Source: XYD12-FULL-36-8 sp964391015 (lineage in GTDB: Bacteria; Bacteroidota; Ignavibacteria; Ignavibacteriales; Ignavibacteriaceae). Taken from it: a stretch of 64,000 bases of DNA. The notes beneath the pieces were generated by a model. It was not told the DNA's origin. It worked only from the letters and a program-made list of their open reading frames with translations, and did not search any database. Shown here piece after piece: positions 19,349 to 27,229 of the stretch. Positions within the stretch are counted from its first letter, which is position 1. Each line of letters starts with the position of its first letter. A program made the translations under genes and the position numbers. Location of the stretch: positions 1 through 64,000 of the forward strand of contig CAYMKU010000005.1 in assembly GCA_964391015.1 (NCBI GenBank), written 5' to 3'.

Positions 19349-21073
19349 ATGGAAGAAAAAAGAATAGGTGTATACGTCTGTTGGTGCGGTACCAACATCG
19401 CCAATATGGTTGATGTTGAAAACGTTTCGAAAGAAATCCGGAATCTCTCAAATGTTGTTGTTTCCAAAGATTACAAATATATGTGTTCTGATCCCGGACA
19501 GGATCTTATCGTTCAGGATATTAAGGAACATAATCTGAATAGAGTTGTTGTTGCTGCTTGCTCACCAAGAATGCACGAAATAACTTTCAGGAAAGCTTTG
19601 GAAAATGCCGGTCTTAATCCTTATATGTTTGAAATGGCAAATATAAGAGAACACGCTTCCTGGGTTCATACTGATAGAAAAGAAGCGACAAAAAAAGCTA
19701 AAGATCTTATTGCGGCTGCTATTGCAAGAGTGCAATGGCACGAGTCTTTGGAAAAAAGAAGTGTCGATGTAAATCCTGCTACACTAATAATTGGTGGTGG
19801 AATTTCAGGCATATCTGCTGCTTTGGAAATTGCCAACTCAGATAAACAAGTATATCTCGTCGAGAAAACCGAATCCTTAGGCGGATTAGTTGCAAACATT
19901 GATTTAACCTACCCTTATCTGAATAGCGCTAAACAGATGATTGATTACAAAATATATTCTGTTTTGAATCATCCCAGAATTAATGTTTATCTTAATACTG
20001 AGATAGAACAGGTATTTGGATACGTAGGTAATTTCGAAACGATGATTAAACCAAATGGAAGAGAAATTAAATTAAATTTTGGAAACGTAATTGTTGCAAC
20101 AGGACTAAAAGCATTTGATGCAAAAAAGGTTTTAAATTATGGTTATGGTAAACTTCCCAATGTTATCACTTCTGTAGACTTCGAGCAGGTATTAAAAAGC
20201 GGTATTATCATTACAAGAGATGGAAGGGTGCCTAAAGATATTGCCATTATCCATTGTGTTGGAAGCAGGAATGAGGATTATAATGCTTACTGTTCCCGTA
20301 CATGTTGCATGACAGCCCTAAAATTTATTAACCAAATTAAATCGGCACTTCCTGAAACCAATATCTACGACATATATTCTGATATGAGAGCATTTGGCAA
20401 AGGTTGTGAAGAATTATATTCAATTACATCGAAAAAAAATGTAATGTTTTTAACATTTGATCATAAAGTTAATCTACCTCAAATCAGACAAGCATCGTAC
20501 AAAGATTCATGTAACTTACTTATTGAGTTTAAGGAAAAATTTTCAGGAGAATCCATTGAAGTACCGGCAGACATAGTAATTCTAATGGTTGGTATGGAAG
20601 CTTACGATGATGCTAAACAAATATCACATGCTGTTGGTGTAAGTATGGACAGGAATAGATTCTTTATAGAGCGACATCCGAAATTAGACCCGGTAGCAAC
20701 AACTACAGACGGGGTTTATGTGGTTGGAACTTGTCAATCACCAAAAGATATTCCCGATTCAGTTTCCCAAGCAAGAGCTGCTGCAGCAAGAATACTTGCA
20801 ACAATACAAGCAGTTTCAGTTAATGTAGAAGTAACTACTGCAGTTGTAAATGAAGAAATTTGTTGTGGATGTCAAACCTGTATAAAAGTTTGTCCGTATA
20901 CAGCCATCAGTTTTAAAGAAGATGAGAAAGTTTCTTTTGTTAATGAGATACTTTGTAAAGGTTGCGGAACTTGCGGTTCAACTTGTCCCACTGGTGCAAT
21001 TAAAAGTAAGCACTTTACTGATCAGCAAATATTATCTCAAATAGAAGGACTAATGTCACTACAGGAGGTTTAA
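19349..21073 (+). CDS. HdrA-like FAD/iron-sulfur protein 2 (HdrA/QmoB family)
   Basis: Second HdrA paralogue, 574 residues from the ATG at 19349. A longer frame opens at 19235 but would overlap the previous gene by 109 bases, whereas the chosen start begins exactly at the HdrA opening EEKRIGVYVCWCG. The N-terminal domain keeps its cysteines (C11, C13, C46 and C71 in ACSPRMHEITFR). The FAD loop is GGGISG. The central segment has lost the canonical cysteine pair (YPYLNSAKQMI replaces the TLDCxxCILTPKM type) and the inserted ferredoxin is missing. The C-terminus carries a two-cluster ferredoxin (CCGCQTCIKVCP; CKGCGTCGSTCP). This is the mirror image of paralogue 1. Expected role: receive electrons from MvhD and pass them to the flavin, paralogue 1 and the QmoC-like protein. 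Confidence 0.93.
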   Translation: MEEKRIGVYVCWCGTNIANMVDVENVSKEIRNLSNVVVSKDYKYMCSDPGQDLIVQDIKEHNLNRVVVAACSPRMHEITFRKALENAGLNPYMFEMANIREHASWVHTDRKEATKKAKDLIAAAIARVQWHESLEKRSVDVNPATLIIGGGISGISAALEIANSDKQVYLVEKTESLGGLVANIDLTYPYLNSAKQMIDYKIYSVLNHPRINVYLNTEIEQVFGYVGNFETMIKPNGREIKLNFGNVIVATGLKAFDAKKVLNYGYGKLPNVITSVDFEQVLKSGIIITRDGRVPKDIAIIHCVGSRNEDYNAYCSRTCCMTALKFINQIKSALPETNIYDIYSDMRAFGKGCEELYSITSKKNVMFLTFDHKVNLPQIRQASYKDSCNLLIEFKEKFSGESIEVPADIVILMVGMEAYDDAKQISHAVGVSMDRNRFFIERHPKLDPVATTTDGVYVVGTCQSPKDIPDSVSQARAAAARILATIQAVSVNVEVTTAVVNEEICCGCQTCIKVCPYTAISFKEDEKVSFVNEILCKGCGTCGSTCPTGAIKSKHFTDQQILSQIEGLMSLQEV

Positions 21074-21076
21074 TAT

Positions 21077-21502
21077 ATGAATCAAAGTCCTAAAATTGTT
21101 GCATTCTTATGTAATTGGTGCTCATACACAGGTGCCGATCTTGCAGGTACGTCTAGAATGAAATATGCATCAAATATCCGCATTATTAGAATTATGTGTT
21201 CTGGTCGCGTTGAGCCAACTTTTGTTTTAAAAGCTTTTAAAGAAGGTGCTGATGGAATATTAATTTGTGGTTGCCATCCTGGTGATTGTCATTATCACGA
21301 GGGTAATTATAAATGTTTAAGAAGATTCCATTTGTTGCAAAAGTATTTAGTACAAATGGGTATTCCAATAGAAAGACTAAAACTTGAGTGGATAAGTGCA
21401 AGTGAAGGGGCTGAGTTTGCCCAGCTTGTTAATGAATTCACTGAAACAATAAAAGGCCTTGATCCAAGCCAGATAAAAAAAACAGTTGAAACATTTTCTT
21501 AA
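21077..21502 (+). CDS. mvhD: MvhD-type iron-sulfur protein, hydrogenase delta subunit
   Basis: A 141-residue [2Fe-2S] protein that in methanogens links the MvhAG hydrogenase to HdrA. Cysteine motifs match the family: FLCNWCSYTGADLAG near residue 12, IMCSGRVEPTFVLKAF near residue 45, and CGCHPGDCHYHEGNYK near residue 72. The start has a perfect AGGAGG 8 bases upstream, one of the strongest ribosome sites in the operon. It lies 3 bases after HdrA-like 2 and 24 bases before the hydrogenase small subunit. Its position between HdrA and MvhG is the standard order and argues that electrons pass hydrogenase, MvhD, HdrA. Confidence 0.95.
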   Translation: MNQSPKIVAFLCNWCSYTGADLAGTSRMKYASNIRIIRIMCSGRVEPTFVLKAFKEGADGILICGCHPGDCHYHEGNYKCLRRFHLLQKYLVQMGIPIERLKLEWISASEGAEFAQLVNEFTETIKGLDPSQIKKTVETFS

Positions 21503-21526
21503 AATTATAAAAGTAGAAGTAATTAA

Positions 21527-22504
21527 ATGCCTAACGAAGAAAAACCAAAAATAAAGCTTGCAGTTTACTGGGGTGCTGCGTGTGGTGGTTGCTGTGTATC
21601 AGTACTTGATGTACATGAATCTCTGTTTACTGTTGTTGAACACGCAGATATTGTCTTTTGGCCTATTGCTTTAGATTTTAAATATAAAGACGTAGAAGCG
21701 ATGCCGGATGGTTACATTGATGTTACATTATTTAATGGCGCAGTAAGAAATAGTGAAAATGAAAGCATGGCAAAATTACTCCGCAAAAAAACAAAAGTTT
21801 TAGTTGCTTATGGATCTTGCGCCCACATGGGGGGAATTCCGGGTCTTGCAAATTTTTCTAATAAAGAAGCGATATTTAATAGAGCATATATTGAAAGTGA
21901 ATCGACTTTAAATCCAGAAAAGGTTTTTCCCCAAACGCACATTAAGGTAACGGAAGGGACATTAGAATTACCTTTATTATATAATGATGTAAAATCTTTG
22001 AATCAGGTTGTAAACGTTGATTACTTCCTACCGGGTTGTCCACCGCAGACTGAAAGATTAGTAGAAGTTTTTATGGCTATTGTAACAGGTGCGCAGCTTC
22101 CACCTGCTGGTTCTGTTGTTGGTGCTTATGATAAAAGCCAATGTGATGAATGTAAACGAAAAAAATCAGATAATAAATTGATTAAAGAATTTAAACGACC
22201 CTGGCAAATTAAGGATGATGGTGAAACTTGCTTTTTAGAACAAGGAGTAATATGTATGGGGCCAGCAACAAGAGGAGGTTGTGGTGTTAGATGTGTTGAA
22301 GGAAATGCTCCTTGCAGAGGTTGTTATGGTCCATCACCTGATGTAACAGACCCCGGTGCAAAAATGATGTCAGCTATTGCAACGATGGTAGATTCAAATG
22401 ATAAAGATGAAATAGAAAAAATTATTGAAACAATTGAGGACCCGGGGGGAACATTTTATAGATTTAGTCTCCCAAATTCAATGTTAAGGAGGAAGTTTTT
22501 ATGA
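21527..22504 (+). CDS. mvhG: [NiFe]-hydrogenase small subunit, MvhG type
   Basis: A 325-residue cytoplasmic small subunit of a group 3 (F420-non-reducing) hydrogenase carrying the iron-sulfur relay. The proximal-cluster cysteines appear in AVYWGAACGGCCVSVLD (C19, C22), VAYGSCAHMGGIPG and DYFLPGCPPQTERL. The C-terminal third holds the other cluster ligands (SQCDECKRKK; GETCFLEQGVICMGPATRGG; CGVRCVEGNAPCRGCYGP). There is no Tat signal peptide, unlike group 1 uptake hydrogenases, so H2 is handled inside the cell. The stop overlaps the start of the large subunit gene (ATGA), indicating translational coupling. Whether it reacts with quinone-linked or ferredoxin partners depends on the associated HdrA-like proteins. 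Confidence 0.96.
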   Translation: MPNEEKPKIKLAVYWGAACGGCCVSVLDVHESLFTVVEHADIVFWPIALDFKYKDVEAMPDGYIDVTLFNGAVRNSENESMAKLLRKKTKVLVAYGSCAHMGGIPGLANFSNKEAIFNRAYIESESTLNPEKVFPQTHIKVTEGTLELPLLYNDVKSLNQVVNVDYFLPGCPPQTERLVEVFMAIVTGAQLPPAGSVVGAYDKSQCDECKRKKSDNKLIKEFKRPWQIKDDGETCFLEQGVICMGPATRGGCGVRCVEGNAPCRGCYGPSPDVTDPGAKMMSAIATMVDSNDKDEIEKIIETIEDPGGTFYRFSLPNSMLRRKFL

Positions 22505-23964
22505 CGCGGTATACTATTGACCCGATTACCAGGCTTGAAGGACATGGTAAAGTTGAAATATTTTGTACAGACGACGGAGATGTTGAAAATGTTTATTTCC
22601 AGGTACCTGAGCTTAGAGGTTTTGAGAAATTTTTAGAAGGCAGAGCTGTTGAGGAAGCATCGCAAATTGTTACTAAAATTTGTGGAGTTTGTCCGGGCTG
22701 TCATCATATGGCTTCAGGTAAAGCAATTGATGCTGTTTTTGGTGTAAGACCGACACCTACCGCTGCTAAATTAAGGGAATTGTTTTATATGGCTCATTTT
22801 GTTCACAGCCATATTGCTCACTTCTATGCATTAGCAGCACCTGATTTTGTAGTCGGACCAACTGCCCCAGCAGCTGAAAGAAATGTGCTTGGAGTAATCG
22901 GGAAAGTAGGTATTGAAGTTGGAACAGAAGTTTTAAAACAACGGCGAATTGCTCAGGAAATTCAAGCTCTTCTCGGCGGTCATCAAACACACGTTGTTAT
23001 GAATACTCCGGGTGGTGTTAGAAAGGGATTGACTGAAGCTCAACGAAAAGATATTGAAGAGAAAGCAAAAGGGTTTATTGAATTTGCAAAGTTCACTTTA
23101 AAAATATTTAATGATGTTGTTCTGTCAAATAAGACTTATGTTGATATAATTCTTAACGGTCCATATTCATTGAAAATCTATTCGATGGGTCTCGTTGATG
23201 AAAACAATAAAGTAAATTTTTATGATGGCAAGGTAAGAGTTGTTGATCCGGAAGGTAAAGAGCATTGTAAATATGCTGCGGAAGATTATCGTAATTGGGT
23301 TGAAGAGAGGGTTGAGCCTTACAGTTATTTGAAATATCCTTACTTAAAACAAGTTGGCTGGAAAGGATTTGTTGAAGGAAAAGAATCCGGTGTGTATCAA
23401 GCTACTCCTTTGGCAAGATTAAATGTTGCGGATGGAATGGCAACTCCATTAGCGCAAGAGCATTATGAACAAATGTATAAAACACTCGGCGGAAAACCTG
23501 TGCATTCAACTTTAGCAATGCATTGGGCACGATTAGTTGAATTATTATATGCTGCAGAAAGAGCACTTGAATTAACCCAGGATAAAGAAATTACAAGCCC
23601 TGATATTCAGGCGGAACTTCCAAATATTCCCAAAGAAGGAGTTGGTATTGTTGAAGCCCAAAGAGGTACCCTAACACACCATTACTGGACTGATGAAAAA
23701 GGAATTATTACTAAGGCCAATATTATTGTTGGAACTACAAATAATAATGCTCCTATTTCTATGTCATTAAAAAAAGCCGCACAAGTGTTGATTAAGAAGG
23801 GATGTGCTGTTAATGAAGGTATTTTAAATATGGTTGAGATGGCTTTCAGAGCTTATGACCCATGTTTCTCTTGTGCAACTCATAGTTTACCAGGTACTAT
23901 GCCATTAGAAGTTATTTTTAGGGATGCAAAAGGTAATATCACGAGACAGGTCAAAAGAAATTAA
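22501..23964 (+). CDS. mvhA: [NiFe]-hydrogenase large subunit, MvhA type
   Basis: Catalytic subunit, 487 residues, holding the Ni-Fe(CN)2CO site. Four ligating cysteines are present: C61 and C64 in KICGVCPGCHH, and C455 and C458 in DPCFSCATH. DPITRLEGHGKVEI near the N-terminus is the family opening. After His461 there are 26 more residues, so the precursor must be cleaved by a maturation endopeptidase; such a gene lies 69 bases downstream. The initiation site is AAGGAGGA inside the end of mvhG. It is last in the six-gene operon and is followed by a strong terminator. There is no signal peptide: a cytoplasmic enzyme, attached to the membrane only through the QmoC-like protein if at all. Confidence 0.97.
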   Translation: MTRYTIDPITRLEGHGKVEIFCTDDGDVENVYFQVPELRGFEKFLEGRAVEEASQIVTKICGVCPGCHHMASGKAIDAVFGVRPTPTAAKLRELFYMAHFVHSHIAHFYALAAPDFVVGPTAPAAERNVLGVIGKVGIEVGTEVLKQRRIAQEIQALLGGHQTHVVMNTPGGVRKGLTEAQRKDIEEKAKGFIEFAKFTLKIFNDVVLSNKTYVDIILNGPYSLKIYSMGLVDENNKVNFYDGKVRVVDPEGKEHCKYAAEDYRNWVEERVEPYSYLKYPYLKQVGWKGFVEGKESGVYQATPLARLNVADGMATPLAQEHYEQMYKTLGGKPVHSTLAMHWARLVELLYAAERALELTQDKEITSPDIQAELPNIPKEGVGIVEAQRGTLTHHYWTDEKGIITKANIIVGTTNNNAPISMSLKKAAQVLIKKGCAVNEGILNMVEMAFRAYDPCFSCATHSLPGTMPLEVIFRDAKGNITRQVKRN

Positions 23965-23990
23965 GTAAAAATTAATTTATACTATCTATA

Positions 23991-24022
23991 AAAAAGTCAG
24001 TATTTATGTACTGACTTTTTTT
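23991..24022 (+). terminator. Rho-independent terminator after mvhA
   Basis: Perfect 12-base-pair stem (23991-24002 with 24009-24020), hexanucleotide loop 24003-24008, ending in a run of seven T (24016-24022). It ends 11 bases before the protease gene starts, so it separates hydrogenase structural genes from the protease or lets only part of the transcripts through. Confidence 0.88.
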
Positions 24023-24033
24023 ATAAATCGAAA

Positions 24034-24519
24034 ATGAATAGAAATAAAATACTCATACATGGAATTGGAAATGAGCTTTTAACAGATGACGGTATCGGAC
24101 CAAAACTTGTAAAAAGGCTCAAAGGTATTTTATCGAAAAAAAATATTGATTATGAAACAGCCTCAATTGGCGGACTTGAAATACTGGAATATCTTCAAGG
24201 ATATCATATTGTTATTTTTATAGATGCTATCAGAACGAAGGATGGAATACCAGGAACAGTTTATGAGTTATCTCCTGAAAATTTTAATACAACGATTCAC
24301 TTATCAAGTATTCACGATGTATCTTTTCTTACATCAGTTGCATTAGGAAAAAAACTTGGATTAGATATGCCTCAATTTATTCACATCATAGCTGTTGAAA
24401 TTATTGAGGACAGGATATTTGATGATAATTTTTCTTCACAGATAAAGGAGAAGTACGAAGAAATCTTTAATGATGTAAAGAAAAAAATTGAAAAAATTCT
24501 TAACGCCCAATCTTTTTAA
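24034..24519 (+). CDS. hydrogenase maturation protease (HyaD/HycI family)
   Basis: A 161-residue endopeptidase that trims the C-terminal tail of the [NiFe] large subunit after nickel insertion. The family signature LIHGIGNELLTDDGIG near residue 7 contains the conserved Asp that senses nickel; EILEYLQGYHIVIFIDAI holds the second Asp, and SSIHDVSF the conserved His. Length is normal. It follows mvhA across a strong terminator, so it may be transcribed by read-through or from its own promoter within the 69-base gap. Its obvious substrate is the 26-residue tail of the adjacent large subunit. Confidence 0.93.
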   Translation: MNRNKILIHGIGNELLTDDGIGPKLVKRLKGILSKKNIDYETASIGGLEILEYLQGYHIVIFIDAIRTKDGIPGTVYELSPENFNTTIHLSSIHDVSFLTSVALGKKLGLDMPQFIHIIAVEIIEDRIFDDNFSSQIKEKYEEIFNDVKKKIEKILNAQSF

Positions 24520-24548
24520 TATTGAAAAAATCTAAGTATAATTTTTCA

Positions 24549-25865
24549 TTATTTATCCTTTTTCAGTAATATAGAAATAGTGGTTCCAAAGTTAAGTATG
24601 CTTTCAACCCATATTTTACCCCCATGATCTTCAATTATGTGCTTTGATATAGCAAGACCCAAACCAGTACCATCTTTAATTTCATTTTTAACATTTGAAG
24701 CCCTGTAAAATTCATTGAAGATATAAGGTAATTCATATTCGGGAATACCCATACCATTGTCACTTACCTCTATTAGCAAGTTTTCCTGTTGATCCTTTAC
24801 CTTTATTAAAACAATTTTGCCTGAAGAAGAATATTTAATTGCATTTTGAATTATGTTAGATAAAACTTCTTCGATGGAAGATGGTTCGCCATATATATTA
24901 TCTATTGATTGATCTATATTTTTTATAATACTGATGTTTTTTTCTTGTGCATCGTCTTCAACTATCTTGATTATTTCTTCCAGAGAGTTCCTTAAGCTAA
25001 AATATTTTTTTTCCGATCTTTGCATCAGCCTTTTGTTTGTTATACTCAAAAGATCCGATATGAATTTATTAAGCATGCGGATCCTTTTAAGAGCACGACT
25101 TAAAAATTCTTCCTGTTGTACATTTAATGGTCCAGTCAATTTTTCATGTAATACAGATATACAACTTTGTATAGCGGTGATATGTCCTTTTATATCATGT
25201 GTAATACGCATTACATATTCGTTTTTTACTTTATCTCTACGTTTCAGTTCAGCATTAGCTTGCAAATATGCTTCTTCATGCTTCTCTGCTTGCTTAATGA
25301 TAGTTCTTGTAATATAAACGACAACATACGATGTTGAAATAAAGATTAATCCTGTGCAAACTAAGTAGGTTATATTGCTGTACATATTTGTTATAATAAA
25401 ACCGTGAAGTGGAAAGTGCTTTATAATCCCTGAATATTCCAAATATGTCATCGAACCTAAGAGCAATAATGCAAACGACGTTTGATAAAAACTTTCTTTG
25501 GTACTGAGCATTATACTTCCAATTATCATGTGAAAAATATAGCAGATGATAAATGGATTTTCAACTCCACCCGAATAATGTAAAAGAGCTGTTAATACAA
25601 TTAAATCGGTTGAAATCTGAAAATTGATAATTCTCTTCACATTCTTTGATGATTTTCTGACACGAGATTTTTGTAAATATTTTAAGAAAGAAAATGATAA
25701 TACATTTAGTACAATTAAAAAGGTTATAATGCTGTAAATCGGTAAATCACTGATGGTAACATAAATTAAGTTTTTGGCTATATAATAGGCAATAAGAATA
25801 ACAATAATAGCATACCACCGCAATCGAATAAGCCAATATGCAAGCCTGACAATTCTGAGGTTCAT
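24549..25865 (-). CDS. membrane sensor histidine kinase with RegB-like GGxxNPF motif
   Basis: A 438-residue sensor kinase. Residues 1-190 contain about six hydrophobic segments. Between the third and fourth lies SGGVENPF, with G99-G100 and N103-P104-F105 matching the GGxxNPF heptad that binds quinone in RegB/PrrB redox sensors. A short coiled linker (195-215) leads to the dimerisation domain with phospho-acceptor His223 in THDIKGHI. The ATPase domain has the N box (EVLSNIIQNAIKY), G1 (EVSDNGMGIP) and G2 (GTGLGLAISKH). It lies downstream of a receiver-only gene on the same strand, between the hydrogenase and hyp operons. I infer that it senses quinone-pool redox state to regulate or tune hydrogenase expression; that is not shown by the sequence alone. 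Confidence 0.9.
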   Translation of the reverse strand: MNLRIVRLAYWLIRLRWYAIIVILIAYYIAKNLIYVTISDLPIYSIITFLIVLNVLSFSFLKYLQKSRVRKSSKNVKRIINFQISTDLIVLTALLHYSGGVENPFIICYIFHMIIGSIMLSTKESFYQTSFALLLLGSMTYLEYSGIIKHFPLHGFIITNMYSNITYLVCTGLIFISTSYVVVYITRTIIKQAEKHEEAYLQANAELKRRDKVKNEYVMRITHDIKGHITAIQSCISVLHEKLTGPLNVQQEEFLSRALKRIRMLNKFISDLLSITNKRLMQRSEKKYFSLRNSLEEIIKIVEDDAQEKNISIIKNIDQSIDNIYGEPSSIEEVLSNIIQNAIKYSSSGKIVLIKVKDQQENLLIEVSDNGMGIPEYELPYIFNEFYRASNVKNEIKDGTGLGLAISKHIIEDHGGKIWVESILNFGTTISILLKKDK

Positions 25866-25915
25866 CAGTTACATTTCAGAATATATTAATCTTCAATTGA
25901 TACAAGGATTCTTTA

Positions 25916-26302
25916 TTATAATAATTCTTTAATTGTTTCAAGTAATTCTTTCCAATCTCCTGATTTGTCAATAAATTTAGTTTTGGGTAGAGAGTCAATA
26001 TCTTCAATTGCAGCACGCATATTTACTCCAATAGTTTTGGCCATGCCTGTACTCATTATAATTGGGGTTTCCTTAAAATTCTTAGTTGATTTTAATTCAT
26101 TCAGAAAATTAAATCCCTCAAGTTGCGTATCCATCATTATATCCAGAATAATTAAATCAGGGAGAAATGTCTTAAGAACACCTAAGCCAATTTTTGTGTT
26201 GATTGCAGTCTCAACTTTATAATTTTTACTTTCAAGAAAGAGTTTGGTTGATGCTAATAAATCAACGTCGTCATCAATGATTAATATTTTATTTTTATTC
26301 AT
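25916..26302 (-). CDS. single-domain response regulator (receiver only)
   Basis: A 128-residue CheY-like receiver with no output domain. Acidic pocket residues D10-D11-D12, phospho-acceptor D54 in LIILDIMMD, the switch Ser/Thr in IIMSTGM, and the conserved Lys in KFIDKSG are all in place, although the residue after that Lys is not the usual Pro. It is 50 bases upstream of the sensor kinase and presumably shares its transcript. Without a DNA-binding domain it must act through another protein or a phosphorelay; RegA, the partner of RegB, has a helix-turn-helix that is missing here. Confidence 0.92.
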   Translation of the reverse strand: MNKNKILIIDDDVDLLASTKLFLESKNYKVETAINTKIGLGVLKTFLPDLIILDIMMDTQLEGFNFLNELKSTKNFKETPIIMSTGMAKTIGVNMRAAIEDIDSLPKTKFIDKSGDWKELLETIKELL

Positions 26303-26392
26303 TGTATGTAAATCCTTTTAGTTTTAAAAAATAATTAATTAAAAAATTATCACACAAATCAAATAATAATGAAAAATGCTTTTGCATGATTC

Positions 26393-27103
26393 TTATAAGC
26401 CTAAAATGTTAATCGCTATTCCACAAAGCAGAATCATGCCTCCCGCAATAGCGTGAGTAAATCTTTCAAGTTTATCAAATTTTATTAATGTAATACTTTT
26501 TAATGAAATGACCACGATTGAAAGCATTGTAAGTATCGTTGTGATTCCAAAAACAGATGTTACAAGGATCAATCCTAAAATACTTTTTGTTGCTGCTGGA
26601 TACATTAAAATAGGTATTAATGCTTCACAAGGTCCAAATATAAAAATCGTAAATAGAATCCAGGGAGTAATATTTTTTTTCTTTTCGTTATGAATGTGTG
26701 CATGATTTTTGTGATGATTATGCTCGTGCGAATGAACAGTACCGTCATCGTGTAAATGAATATGAGAATGAGGAATATTTTTGTAAGCTCTTTTTAATCC
26801 CCAAATAAAGTAAACTAAACCAAAACCAATCAGAAGATATCCTGCAATTTCTCCTCTTGACGACTCAATTATTTCGAGTTCGCTTACAGCCATGCCAAAA
26901 CCAATACCAAATAAACCAATAACTAAAGAACTTAATACATGTCCGACACCACAAGCTGAAGTAATAAAAATAGTTTTTTGAGTTGACCAGTGCTTCGCTT
27001 TGGCTAAAGCAATAAACGGAATATAATGGTCAGGTCCTAAAATGGTATGAATAAATCCGACTGTCGCTGCAGTTAAAACGAGGACTATTATTTCTTGAGG
27101 CAT
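26393..27103 (-). CDS. nickel/cobalt permease, NicO/UreH-like, His-rich loop
   Basis: A 236-residue inner-membrane transporter with about six hydrophobic segments. ILGPDHYIPFIALAKA near residue 22 resembles the metal-binding HxxxxDH-type motif of nickel/cobalt permeases, and ACGVGHVLSSLVIG and FGPCEALIPILM are typical of the UreH/NicO branch. The central loop (about residues 112-138) is packed with histidines (HSHIHLHDDGTVHSHEHNHH), a likely nickel sponge. AAAGG lies about 10 bases before the ATG. It is divergent from hypA across 126 bases and sits beside the hydrogenase genes, which makes nickel import for hydrogenase maturation the simplest role; efflux, as in RcnA, is the alternative. Confidence 0.85.
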   Translation of the reverse strand: MPQEIIVLVLTAATVGFIHTILGPDHYIPFIALAKAKHWSTQKTIFITSACGVGHVLSSLVIGLFGIGFGMAVSELEIIESSRGEIAGYLLIGFGLVYFIWGLKRAYKNIPHSHIHLHDDGTVHSHEHNHHKNHAHIHNEKKKNITPWILFTIFIFGPCEALIPILMYPAATKSILGLILVTSVFGITTILTMLSIVVISLKSITLIKFDKLERFTHAIAGGMILLCGIAINILGL

Positions 27104-27229
27104 TTTTTTATACCTTTAAATAATGAATTAAATTTCAGATATAAAACTAATTATTGTAGTTTTTCTTACATCAAAATTCGAATATTATTTTGTGTTTAGC
27201 AAAAGGTATTTTTTTATATTTTAACCATT

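Noticed and set aside
16351..23964. A classical HdrABC heterodisulfide reductase
   Set aside because: No HdrB with its CCG cysteine motifs is present, and the HdrC part is fused to a membrane domain.
27109..27208. TACCTTT / AAAGGTA inverted repeat as an operator between the nickel permease and hypA
   Set aside because: One arm is simply the ribosome site of the permease gene; the arms are short and far apart.
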